NCBI GenBank assembly: GCA_031284085.1
Contig: JAITAM010000117.1
Span: 1 to 13,796 of the forward strand
Source: Spirochaetaceae bacterium
GTDB lineage: Bacteria; Spirochaetota; Spirochaetia; Treponematales; Breznakiellaceae
Direction of reading: 5' to 3'
DNA length: 13,796 nucleotides
Shown here in pieces: positions 6,079 through 12,827 of this stretch (the first letter of the stretch is position 1; each line of letters opens with the position of its first letter). A program made the translations under genes and the position numbers. The notes under the pieces are model-generated. The model saw only the letters and a list, made by a program, of their open reading frames with translations, had not been told where the DNA came from and ran no database searches.

Positions 6079-7641
6079 TTACCGATGCCAGCTCTTAGTT
6101 CCTTCATTAAAGATGTATGTGCCGGCATTGTTAGAGTACTCATAAGGAAAAGCCGCCCCGTATGTGCCGAAAGTATTGCCCTCAGCGATTTGCACGTTGC
6201 TCCCAATGGTTATGGTACGTATGTTGTTTCCGGCAAAGGCAAGGCGCTCAACCACTTTTACACTATCCGGCAGTGCGATTGCCGTTAACTTATTTTCATT
6301 AAAAGCCTGCTCTCCTATAGTTCTTACGCCGGCGCCTATGCCTACCGCAACGAGCTGGTTTTCTTGGAAGGCAAGGCTTGAAATTACCGTTACGCCGCTG
6401 CCGATAATCACAGTTGTCAAACTGTTTTTATAAAAACTTTGTATGCCAAGGTACCTTACGCTATCCGGAATGGTAACTGTGCTCAATAAATTGTCTTGAA
6501 AAGCCAAATCACCAATGTACTCAACATTTTCACCAATAATTAAGCGTGTAATACGGTTTTTGTGAAAAGCCTGATCGCCAATAGACACAAGACCCTCTCC
6601 AATCGTAACACTTTTAAGCTGATTTTCCTGAAAAGCCGCATCGCCAATAGACACAACAGAATCTGGAATAACTACCTCAGTTAAGTGATTTTTGTAAAAA
6701 GCTAGACTGCCAATGGATTCGAGCTGTTCTGGAAACACAACGGTCTGTAATTCATTCTCTTGAAAAGCCGCATCGCCAATAGACACAAGACTTTTCCCGA
6801 AAGTAACGGCAGCGATCTGGTTTTTGTTAAAAGCCTGCCTCCCAATTTGAGTAACGCTATCCGGTATAGCTACAGCGCTAAGCTGGTTTTCTTCAAAAGC
6901 TAGATCATCAATAAGCGTAACTTGTTCGCCAATACTTATCTGAGTCAGCTGATTCATAGCAAAACTTTGCATTCCAATAGTGATAAGCCCGCTGCCGATT
7001 GTAACAGCGGTCAACTTATTATTCTGAAAAGCCATATCACCGACAAAAGTAACGCTATCCGGAATATTTACCTCGATTAGGTTGTTATTATAAAAAGCTT
7101 GATTGCCAATCAGTTCAAGTTTTTCTCCAAATGTTACCGTTGTAAGAGAGTTTCGGGCAAAAGCCATATCGCCAATGGTAACGACACTATCCGGTATCGT
7201 AACCTGAAAGAGCTGATTTCCATCAAACGCACCGGTTTCAATAGTAACGACAGTCTCAGGGATACTTACAGCGATGAGCTGTTTTTCAGCAAGCGAACGT
7301 GTATCAAGGGTAAGAACCGGGAAACCTTGTATACCAGCAGGAATAACGAGCTCTTGTGCAGTACCGTGATAGCCGGTAATGGTTACCGTGCGTTTTCTAC
7401 CGCTGCCGTTTATGACGTAGTCAAAATCACCTTCATTAGCGGCACGTGGATATAATGGTTCCTGCTTTTCACGCTCCTTCTCTTTTGACGCCGGCTCTTC
7501 CTCTTTTGGTTCCGAAGCCTGCGCTAGCGGCTCTTCAGCCGTTGTCGGTGTCGGTTCTGGCGCCGGTGCTTGGCTTGAGCTGCACGTTGTGTATGCCAGC
7601 AAGGCAAACAAACATAATCCGATAACTGGGTTTTTAATCAC
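6079..7641 (-). CDS. BspA/TpLRR-type leucine-rich-repeat surface lipoprotein
   Basis: The 520-residue protein has an N-terminal export signal ending near Cys20 (LLAYTTC, a weak spirochaete-style lipobox), then a Pro/Glu-rich spacer (about 24-66) that would hold the domain off the membrane. From about 90 to 485 there are some 17-18 repeats of 22 residues with pattern LxxVxIPDSVxxIGxxAFxxNx, the LRR_5 class of BspA and Treponema LRR proteins. Known members bind host matrix or other bacteria; adhesion here is inference. The C-terminal AGTYIFNEGTKSW resembles the usual tail of treponemal members. The repeats replace the usual Cys near the end with Asn (ENQ, KNQ). Start is a GTG with AGGAGG 6 nt upstream. 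A possible -10 (TAGAAT) sits next to the palindrome at 7667. Confidence 0.93.
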   Translation of the reverse strand: MIKNPVIGLCLFALLAYTTCSSSQAPAPEPTPTTAEEPLAQASEPKEEEPASKEKEREKQEPLYPRAANEGDFDYVINGSGRKRTVTITGYHGTAQELVIPAGIQGFPVLTLDTRSLAEKQLIAVSIPETVVTIETGAFDGNQLFQVTIPDSVVTIGDMAFARNSLTTVTFGEKLELIGNQAFYNNNLIEVNIPDSVTFVGDMAFQNNKLTAVTIGSGLITIGMQSFAMNQLTQISIGEQVTLIDDLAFEENQLSAVAIPDSVTQIGRQAFNKNQIAAVTFGKSLVSIGDAAFQENELQTVVFPEQLESIGSLAFYKNHLTEVVIPDSVVSIGDAAFQENQLKSVTIGEGLVSIGDQAFHKNRITRLIIGENVEYIGDLAFQDNLLSTVTIPDSVRYLGIQSFYKNSLTTVIIGSGVTVISSLAFQENQLVAVGIGAGVRTIGEQAFNENKLTAIALPDSVKVVERLAFAGNNIRTITIGSNVQIAEGNTFGTYGAAFPYEYSNNAGTYIFNEGTKSWHR

Positions 7642-7666
7642 AAATAACCTCCTTAGCTATTCTAAA

Positions 7667-7677
7667 GGGTCAGACCT
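7667..7677 (+). repeat. GGGTCAGACCT palindrome opening the second module
   Basis: Identical to the copies at 2 and 128. It lies directly upstream of the LRR lipoprotein gene's ribosome-binding region, within the likely promoter. Confidence 0.75.
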
Positions 7678-7679
7678 CC

Positions 7680-7794
7680 AAGTCCACACTATGCGATGGA
7701 AGCTCTCCACACTACGCGATGGAACCTCTCCACACTATGCGGTGGAACCTCTCCACACTACGCGATGGAACCTCTCCTCCTTATGTGTGATGGT
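7680..7794. repeat. 23-bp tandem array, about five units
   Basis: Units start at 7680, 7703, 7726, 7749 and 7772. The consensus runs CTCTCCACACTACGCG then ATGGAAC; the first and last copies are degenerate. 23 is not a multiple of three, so the array is not a peptide repeat. The palindromes at 7667 and 7801 flank it tightly. Confidence 0.88.
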
Positions 7795-7800
7795 CAAGAC

Positions 7801-7811
7801 AGGTCAGACCT
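7801..7811 (+). repeat. AGGTCAGACCT palindrome closing the second module
   Basis: Perfect 5-1-5 inverted repeat preceded by AC, identical to the copy at 625-635. Confidence 0.75.
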
Positions 7812-7842
7812 ACCCCGCTTCTATCAGGCAAAAGCCGTACCC

Positions 7843-7904
7843 CCTGTCTTTGATACAACAACCTTAGAGACAGGCTGGCCTGCTTAGAAACACGCTGGCC
7901 TGCT
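7843..7904 (-). other. Short repeats beyond the molybdenum-hydroxylase operon
   Basis: CCTGTCT (7843-7849) and AGACAGG (7868-7874) form a weak stem with an 18-nt loop, and CTGGCCTGCTT occurs twice (near 7875 and 7895). No convincing terminator is seen after the operon's last gene. Confidence 0.3.
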
Positions 7905-7905
7905 T

Positions 7906-8715
7906 TCAGCCCACCATCTCAAAAACAGAGTCTGAAGCAAAGTTTGTCAGGTTTGCACAGAGCAAAGGCTCAAGCCCTGAAACTGTAGAAAGATAATTCG
8001 ACCACTGTTCAAGAAACATATTCGCATATTCCTCTTTTAAGGGAAGCTTTTTACCGACTAATATAGCTTCGGTAGCACTATCGTGCAGAATACTATGACC
8101 GGCAAATACAAAGTGTATATCGCTCAGTACATTCTTTTTAACCCGTGCTATTAACACTGCAACACCACGAGGCTCAAGATTAAACGGCGAAACAAAGCAC
8201 TTGCACAAAGAGTATTCCCATTTCTCAAGCGGAATACGAATGCGAGTCAATAACTCCTGCTTCTTTATAGTGGACTCCTCAGAGAACCGATACGCCGAAA
8301 CCCACCGGCTGCCTGTGGCAGAACGCAATTCATAACGAGCATCAAGGGCGAGCAATGAAGCGGTACTGTTAAGCCGGCATTGTATGTTCCCCCCGATGGT
8401 GGCAAGATTGCGCACCTGCGAGTCGGCAATGTGTTCAAGAGACCTAAGCAGCACATCCGGCACAGCCTTCCCCAGCGCAATAATCCGGTTCAAGGTAACC
8501 ATACTCCCCAGTTCAATGTAACGTTCTGTTCTGGTAATCCGCCGCAGCTCATCCAAGGCGTCTAAAGAAATGATATTGGTCGCAAAGTGGAGCAAAGGCT
8601 TCCCTTGAAAGCGGCTTTGCACAGTACCGCCTGCACAAAGAGAAACATCGGCAGACCACACGGAAAATAACTCAGTATAGTTAGCCGGAAAAAAGACCTG
8701 CTTAGGAACGTCCAT
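7906..8715 (-). CDS. FAD-binding subunit of a xanthine dehydrogenase-family enzyme
   Basis: The 269-residue protein matches the medium subunit (XdhB/CoxM) of molybdenum hydroxylases, which passes electrons from the 2Fe-2S centres to FAD. Visible are AGGT (28-31) and QVRNLATIGGNI (100-111), the two FAD-contact motifs, although the Asn/Ser-rich loop after the second is shortened to QCRLNST. The length is slightly below the usual 280-300. I chose the ATG at 8715 because GGAGG lies 4 nt upstream and the following residues (DVPKQVFFPANYTEL) fit the family start; an upstream start at 8739 adds eight residues. It overlaps the 2Fe-2S gene by 14 nt, so the two are co-translated. Confidence 0.88.
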   Translation of the reverse strand: MDVPKQVFFPANYTELFSVWSADVSLCAGGTVQSRFQGKPLLHFATNIISLDALDELRRITRTERYIELGSMVTLNRIIALGKAVPDVLLRSLEHIADSQVRNLATIGGNIQCRLNSTASLLALDARYELRSATGSRWVSAYRFSEESTIKKQELLTRIRIPLEKWEYSLCKCFVSPFNLEPRGVAVLIARVKKNVLSDIHFVFAGHSILHDSATEAILVGKKLPLKEEYANMFLEQWSNYLSTVSGLEPLLCANLTNFASDSVFEMVG

Positions 8716-9184
8716 ACAGCCTCCGCTGGCGAATAGCAATAATTGCCATGACGGTATCGACTAAACTATCCGGTTCGGTACACCGGCACTTGATACCGTC
8801 AAACCCCGCTAGTATTTCATGGCGGGTAGGGCGGGAATTCTTGGCAAGCAATGATTCTATGGTAAGTATTTTTCCGGCACGGCAGTACAAACACCCTTCC
8901 ATACCGGTAGAGGTAAGGCCGGCTACAATATCACAATATTCATCGGTTTCGGCAAAGCCTTCAATAGTAACTACCGTGCTGCCGCCGATACGGAAAGCTG
9001 GAATCAGGCACGATTTCACGGCTTCGCCGTTGTAAAGAACAATGCAGGCGCCGCATACACCGCTTAAACAACCTAATTTTGCACCAGTCAACTTGTATGA
9101 TGAACGCAAAAGATCAATAAGCCGCATTTCAGCATTGACGTCAAGCACTATTCTTTTGTTATTAAGAATAAATTCTATAACCAT
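8702..9184 (-). CDS. 2Fe-2S subunit of a xanthine dehydrogenase-family enzyme
   Basis: The 160-residue protein is the small iron-sulfur subunit. Cluster ligands are all present: C39, C44, C47 and C59 for the ferredoxin-like N-terminal domain, and C98, C101, C133 and C135 for the helical C-terminal domain. The Gln that normally precedes the GYC motif and contacts the molybdopterin is Gly97 here (EGCLYC), and the usual TPG is RAG. Electron transfer from the Mo centre to FAD is the family role. It starts 30 bp after the large-subunit gene and overlaps the FAD subunit gene. No Shine-Dalgarno sequence is visible before the ATG. Confidence 0.9.
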   Translation of the reverse strand: MVIEFILNNKRIVLDVNAEMRLIDLLRSSYKLTGAKLGCLSGVCGACIVLYNGEAVKSCLIPAFRIGGSTVVTIEGFAETDEYCDIVAGLTSTGMEGCLYCRAGKILTIESLLAKNSRPTRHEILAGFDGIKCRCTEPDSLVDTVMAIIAIRQRRLYGRS

Positions 9185-9214
9185 GTGCAGTTAGCAAGGG
9201 AGCAAAAGGATTGA

Positions 9215-11266
9215 TCAAATCTCTCCATAGTGCTCTTCTTTCATCCTCCTTGTTTTTATGAGCGCAGCCTCCCATATATCTTGGACTGTCAAAGGAATAC
9301 TGTCAAATGGGTAATCCATAGCCTGAGATACTGCTTGAACATAAGCGGCCGGAATAGTACTAAACGGTAAGTTTCCTATGTCTTTAGGCGGCGCTTCATC
9401 ATTTTTAAGAAATTGTATTTGTATCGGAGGAATTTCATCGGGAGCTGCAATGGCATAACGGTAGAGTAATTCATCCGGTATTTTTCCCTCAATGTAACGG
9501 AGGTATTCCCGACTAGCCCAGCCTAGTGCATGAATACTGCTCATTTTGAGCAGGTTTTGCATTTGCTTTTCTGAAAAGACATGCCCGCCTTCAATACTGA
9601 GCGAAATACCGCGAATCAGAGGAATATAGGTAATGGTATCTATTTCCACTTCAACGACGGCAACACCAAAACTTAAAGAGTCAAAGGCGTTGCTCTTCCC
9701 ATCTTTTGTTGAAGGCGGCTTCTGCTTTTGTGTAACGGTGCTGGTAATCGGCAAAGGCTCAATGAGGCGGCGTTTTTGTATATCCCTGCAGGCTTGTATT
9801 ATAAGATCGGCTATGGCGGCTGTACCGCACAAAGGGCCTGAATCCAAGCCGGTACTGACATTTATCAAAGCAGGGTCTATAGATAAAATCTCTGCTACAA
9901 GGTGTTTCCAAAGCGAAGCGCCGGCATAGTCGATTGCACCAAGCTTTATATGTAAAGATGTATCCGTCTTCAGTACCATTGTTACGGTCTGCCCGGTTGT
10001 TTCATGGACTAAGCCTGTCCCCTGATACGCGGCGGCAAGGCCAATACCGCGGAACATATTTTTATCCCAGCTTTCCTGCCAGCGGCTATCACGCAGCAGC
10101 TCATACGATGCCCATTTCCGGTAATAATCGCTTGCAGCGGCAGTCATATCAATGAGCTTCTCTACCGGTTGCTCGTAGATTTGTGTGCCGAGTAACAAGC
10201 TGCCGCCGCACGGAAGAAGATGATCTTTGCGCCATTGCGCCGGATCTTGACTTGCAGCGTCGGCAATTTGGGAAACATGCCGTTCTATTGCAAAAAAGCC
10301 TTGCGAAAGCCCGAAACCGGCGAACGGTCCTTGAGGCGGCTTTGCCGACTGATAGGCGGCGGCGTCTAGTTTAAGGGAGGGAAACCGATACAGTCCTACT
10401 GCTCCAAGACACGTGCTATCAACAATTTCATCAACAAAACCGGGACAATACCCTAAATCAAGGAATACTTTCCCTTCGGTTTTAAGAAGGGAACCGGTCG
10501 CGGCATCTACTTCGCTGCGTAAACTGATCTCAGAAGCGTTGCGTTTGGGAGAAAAACGGAAGTCTTCTTCACGAGTTAGCATCAGCTTTACCGGTTTGTT
10601 CGTGAACAATGCGCATAATGCGGCATGGCAGGCAACAAGCGATGGATACCATAGCTTTCCATCCAAGTGGACGCCAAGCCTGCGTGAGGTAACTGAAATG
10701 CGTTCTATCGGTATTGATAAAACCTGTGCTACCGAACGCTTGACATGCGCCGGCCATTGGCTTGCCGTGTCGATAACAAGGCTCTCCATATTGGAAAAAA
10801 ATTCCGCAACCGCACCATGCGGTTCAGCGTACCAATGTTCCTGAATACCGGTTCGATACGTTCCCTCCACTGTTTTTGCGCTTTCGAGAGTTCCGGAGGA
10901 GTCCTCATAAGTCCCGACTATAAACTGCCGTTGCGCAATAGCTTTCTCATCAGGCAGAGGCTCTTCATTGATCAAAACTTGGCATTGCTGTGCATACTGC
11001 TCTAATTGGAAGAGGTCAGGGCCGGCAATCAAAGCAACCGGCTCCCCTATATACGACACCAGATCGGATGCCAGTATTGGCACCGGAAAATCATCGAGCT
11101 GGTTAGAGCCTGGAATATTAGAAGCTGTAAGCAGCACATAAGGCTCGCTCATAGCAGGACACTGAATCCCAGTAAGCCGTCCGTATACAACAGGAGAGCG
11201 AATGGTCAATGCAAAAAACCCCTGCGGGAGAAGGTCTTCAAGAAACGAAATTGTTGAATTATTCAC
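9215..11266 (-). CDS. Molybdopterin-binding large subunit, catalytic residues replaced
   Basis: The 683-residue protein is the large subunit (XdhA/CoxL family), first gene of the operon. Family features: RSPVVYGRL (23-31) and EPVALIA (75-81) of the hammerhead domain, and AEPHGAVAEF (147-156) and GPFAGFGLSQ (313-322) of the Mo-binding domain. Three positions known to be catalytic in bovine xanthine oxidase are changed: the GGFGGKE segment is LGVHLDGKL (Glu802 becomes Leu205), FRGFG is FAGFG (Arg880 becomes Ala316), and VGEP is IGNLP (Glu1261 becomes Asn632). The frame is intact, so this is not a plain pseudogene; substrate and activity are uncertain. Start is a GTG without Shine-Dalgarno, set 8 nt after a consensus -10. 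The conserved N-terminus begins by residue 18, so the start cannot be much later. Confidence 0.88.
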   Translation of the reverse strand: MNNSTISFLEDLLPQGFFALTIRSPVVYGRLTGIQCPAMSEPYVLLTASNIPGSNQLDDFPVPILASDLVSYIGEPVALIAGPDLFQLEQYAQQCQVLINEEPLPDEKAIAQRQFIVGTYEDSSGTLESAKTVEGTYRTGIQEHWYAEPHGAVAEFFSNMESLVIDTASQWPAHVKRSVAQVLSIPIERISVTSRRLGVHLDGKLWYPSLVACHAALCALFTNKPVKLMLTREEDFRFSPKRNASEISLRSEVDAATGSLLKTEGKVFLDLGYCPGFVDEIVDSTCLGAVGLYRFPSLKLDAAAYQSAKPPQGPFAGFGLSQGFFAIERHVSQIADAASQDPAQWRKDHLLPCGGSLLLGTQIYEQPVEKLIDMTAAASDYYRKWASYELLRDSRWQESWDKNMFRGIGLAAAYQGTGLVHETTGQTVTMVLKTDTSLHIKLGAIDYAGASLWKHLVAEILSIDPALINVSTGLDSGPLCGTAAIADLIIQACRDIQKRRLIEPLPITSTVTQKQKPPSTKDGKSNAFDSLSFGVAVVEVEIDTITYIPLIRGISLSIEGGHVFSEKQMQNLLKMSSIHALGWASREYLRYIEGKIPDELLYRYAIAAPDEIPPIQIQFLKNDEAPPKDIGNLPFSTIPAAYVQAVSQAMDYPFDSIPLTVQDIWEAALIKTRRMKEEHYGEI

Positions 11267-11274
11267 GGAAATGA

Positions 11275-11303
11275 ATTATAACGCAGTTTATATAATTTGT
11301 CAA
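11275..11303 (-). promoter_or_regulatory. Perfect consensus promoter of the molybdenum-hydroxylase operon
   Basis: On the minus strand: TTGACA (11303-11298), 17 bp, TATAAT (11280-11275), then 8 nt to the GTG start. Transcription should begin at or beside the GTG, giving a leaderless mRNA. Confidence 0.8.
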
Positions 11304-11383
11304 AATAATCATAAAAGCCCGCTTTATAAGCCGAATGGGCAGGAACAATGCTGCCCTTATTGCCGTGTGAAGGATAACGACAA

Positions 11384-11497
11384 TCAATAAGCATATAAGT
11401 TGAGGTTTTTCCCCAAAAAACGGCTAAGAAGCGGCATACCTAGCTCGCAACTTGCCTGATAAGCATCGGCAGCAACACCGCCAATGCGAGTTTCCAC
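11384..11497 (-). pseudogene. Short coding-like remnant downstream of brnA
   Basis: A 37-codon frame (GTG at 11497, TGA at 11384) reads VETRIGGVAADAYQ, then ASCELGMPLLSRFLGKN and LNLYAY. Upstream the same frame continues past a TAG (11501-11503) into VVNSADIV. The composition looks protein-like, but there is no Shine-Dalgarno sequence and no family I recognise. It may be the tail of a gene otherwise lost. The rest of 11267-11519 holds the operon promoter and nothing else I can name. Confidence 0.25.
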
Positions 11498-11519
11498 GTA
11501 CTAGACAATGTCTGCTGAA

Positions 11520-11843
11520 TTAACTACGGATTTTTGAGAAAATCTCCGGGTTATCAACCGCGTAATTCAGCACATCTGCCATAATACCGGTATAACCTTT
11601 CCCCAATGCTTTGTACTTTGCCAATAAATCCGGCGTCATGCGAATAGTAACGGTTGGTTTTATCTGTTTCATGCGCTGTTTTAGCTCCCCTGCTTCTGTG
11701 GCAAATTCGGCAGGTTCTGCCGGTGTTGTTTGCGGGCAGTCGGGGGTATAGGTTATCGGAGGTTTTGCCGCCGCCCGGATTCTTTTAACTCGTTTTGCAG
11801 CCGGCTTCTGCCCAGCCTTTATGGTTATCGTTGTCATGGCCAT
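11520..11843 (-). CDS. brnA: BrnA-type antitoxin
   Basis: The 107-residue protein has a C-terminal part (61-96, KPTVTIRMTPDLLAKYKALG, then KGYTGIMADVLNYAV) that fits the BrnA antitoxin family: a short strand (VTIRM) followed by helices, the ribbon-helix-helix dimer that binds operator DNA. It should neutralise the BrnT-like RNase encoded just upstream and repress their shared promoter. The N-terminal half is basic and Ala/Pro-rich (KPAAKRVKRIRAAAKPP). Start is an ATG with GAGGAG 5 nt upstream, lying inside the toxin gene: the two overlap by 59 nt in different frames. Confidence 0.75.
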   Translation of the reverse strand: MAMTTITIKAGQKPAAKRVKRIRAAAKPPITYTPDCPQTTPAEPAEFATEAGELKQRMKQIKPTVTIRMTPDLLAKYKALGKGYTGIMADVLNYAVDNPEIFSKIRS

Positions 11844-12114
11844 AATAACTCCTCTTTTCCGCTTTGTTTGCGGTTTTTGCTGAAATCAAGCGTGTTTTTT
11901 TCCACGCGCTGCATAGACAACAAACAAAACCTTGTCCCGCTTTGCCGCAGGCCTGCCACTGTCCTTCTCCTGCTGTATTCTCTTGGCGCCGGTCGCTGCG
12001 TTCTATCCGCATCGGATCGGCAAAGACAAGAGCAGCGCGTTCAAAGTTGGCTTTATATGCTTGCACATTGGCTGCGGTTTTGTCGGGGGCAAATTCAATT
12101 TTTTTTGTTGTCAT
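11785..12114 (-). CDS. brnT: BrnT-type ribonuclease toxin
   Basis: The 109-residue protein matches BrnT, a RelE-like RNase of type II toxin-antitoxin systems: FAPDKTAANVQAYKANFERA (8-27), VFADP (30-34) and TRLISAKTANKAEKRSYY (74-91) correspond to the family's DPxKxxxNxxKHGxxFExA, FxDP and RxISAR blocks. The core would end near Y91; some 18 further residues (GHDNDNHKGWAEAGCKTS) run on over the start of brnA. ISAR is ISAK here, and the middle is Gln/Cys-rich (GQGFVCCLCSAWKK), so activity is not assured. Gene order (toxin first) is usual for BrnTA. Only AAGG, 1 nt from the ATG, could act as a ribosome site; TATAAT ends 5 nt before the start, suggesting a leaderless message. Confidence 0.72.
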   Translation of the reverse strand: MTTKKIEFAPDKTAANVQAYKANFERAALVFADPMRIERSDRRQENTAGEGQWQACGKAGQGFVCCLCSAWKKTRLISAKTANKAEKRSYYGHDNDNHKGWAEAGCKTS

Positions 12115-12119
12115 ACCTT

Positions 12120-12149
12120 ATTATACTACTTTTTTGCATGATTTATCAC
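12120..12149 (-). promoter_or_regulatory. Probable brnTA promoter
   Basis: On the minus strand: GTGATA (12149-12144), 18 bp, TATAAT (12125-12120), 5 nt to the ATG. TGATAAATCA, a small inverted repeat overlapping the -35, is a candidate operator for autoregulation (inference). Confidence 0.5.
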
Positions 12150-12421
12150 TTAAAATTAAGATAATATAAGGCCTATAGTTTTCACAAGCCAAAGTTCTGC
12201 GCCGAGACCTTACAGATAAGTCGGGAGACAAACCCGCACGCCCTCCATTTATAAGGCCGGAGGCGGCCGCAACGGTTCAATCCACGCCCTTTGCAAGCTC
12301 TTTGCAGGCGGACGGGTCGGGCGCTTCCCCGCCGATAAAGGCCATACCTTTCATGGCACAGATAATAGCCGTGCAGCGGCATTTGTGCCTAGAGGAGGCA
12401 GCAGCCACACTGAAAGAGGCG
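12150..12421 (+). other. Gene-free stretch, GC-rich, no convincing gene
   Basis: One plus-strand frame stays open for 93 codons (12179 to the TAG at 12458-12460) and ends in an Ala-rich helix-like segment (LEEAAATLKEAHKKAPRLLA), but it lacks an early start codon and a Shine-Dalgarno sequence, and I recognise no family. An ATG at 12354 would give 35 residues. It may be a gene remnant or chance openness in GC-rich DNA. GCCGGAGGCGGCCG (near 12257) recurs inside the AT-hook gene near 13208. Confidence 0.35.
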
Positions 12422-12455
12422 CATAAAAAGGCGCCGCGCTTACTTGCGGCGCTTC
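12422..12455 (-). terminator. Rho-independent terminator after the palindromic array
   Basis: On the minus strand GCGCCGC, an 8-nt loop and GCGGCGC (plus 12431-12437 and 12446-12452), extended by A-T and G-T pairs, are followed by CTTTTTAT. It ends transcription coming from the AT-hook gene through the array. Confidence 0.8.
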
Positions 12456-12456
12456 T

Positions 12457-12819
12457 CTAGACGTTTTTTTCATCAAGAAAAGCGCATATCTTACCAAGGA
12501 AAGTGTTTTTCTTACTGAGATATGCACATATCTTACCAAGAGAAGTGTTTTTCTTACTGAGAAAAGCGCATATCTTGCCAAGAGAAGTGTTTTTCTTACC
12601 AAGAAAAGCGCATATCTTACCAAGAGAAGTGTTTTTCTTACCAAGATATGCGCATATATTACCAAGAGAAGCGCCTCTCTTGTCAAGATAAATGTATATT
12701 ATACCAAGAAAAACGTCTCTCTTAACAAGAGAACCGCTGGTTTCAGGCGAAAGGCCGCGCCTCCGCTTTGGACTGATGGGGGGATTAAAGAGGGATGGGG
12801 CAGGCTCATGCCGCCCCAT
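12457..12819 (-). CDS. Doubtful ORF reading the 21-bp array as heptads
   Basis: An ATG 8 bp after the AT-hook gene stop opens a 120-residue frame that reads the array as alternating LGKICAF and LGKKNTS heptads and stops just before the terminator. Position and strand would suit a second gene of the operon, but there is no Shine-Dalgarno sequence, and the opposite strand of the array is also open over much of its length. I think it more likely that the array is a structured 3' untranslated region. Confidence 0.2.
   Translation of the reverse strand: MGRHEPAPSLFNPPISPKRRRGLSPETSGSLVKRDVFLGIIYIYLDKRGASLGNICAYLGKKNTSLGKICAFLGKKNTSLGKICAFLSKKNTSLGKICAYLSKKNTFLGKICAFLDEKNV
12472..12723. repeat. 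Twelve 21-bp near-palindromic units in strict A/B alternation
   Basis: The 252 bp divide into exactly twelve 21-bp units, each an 18-bp dyad plus a spacer such as ACC. Odd units are variants of AAGAAAAGCGCATATCTT, and even units variants of AAGAGAAGTGTTTTTCTT, so the real period is 42 bp. The 3' part of unit 9 is nearly the perfect palindrome AAGATATGCGCATATCTT. A thirteenth unit decays after 12724. Confidence 0.92.
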
Positions 12820-12827
12820 CGTTTGTC

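Noticed and set aside
7680..7794. CRISPR or iteron origin
   Set aside because: The 23-bp units abut without spacers, and no replication initiator gene is nearby.
11271..11390. Plus-strand 39-codon frame with a CCPYC zinc-ribbon-like motif
   Set aside because: It overlaps the opposite-strand consensus promoter, has only a weak GGAA upstream, and a single CxxC is not enough for a zinc ribbon.
12179..12460. 93-codon plus-strand open frame as a gene
   Set aside because: No early start codon, no ribosome site, no recognisable family, and its end runs through the minus-strand terminator stem.
12503..12691. Plus-strand frame through the 21-bp array (repeating HILPREVFFL)
   Set aside because: It exists only because 21 is a multiple of three and the units are near-palindromic; no start signals.
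12472..12723. CRISPR array
   Set aside because: Units are contiguous 21-bp dyads with no unique spacers, and no cas genes are present.
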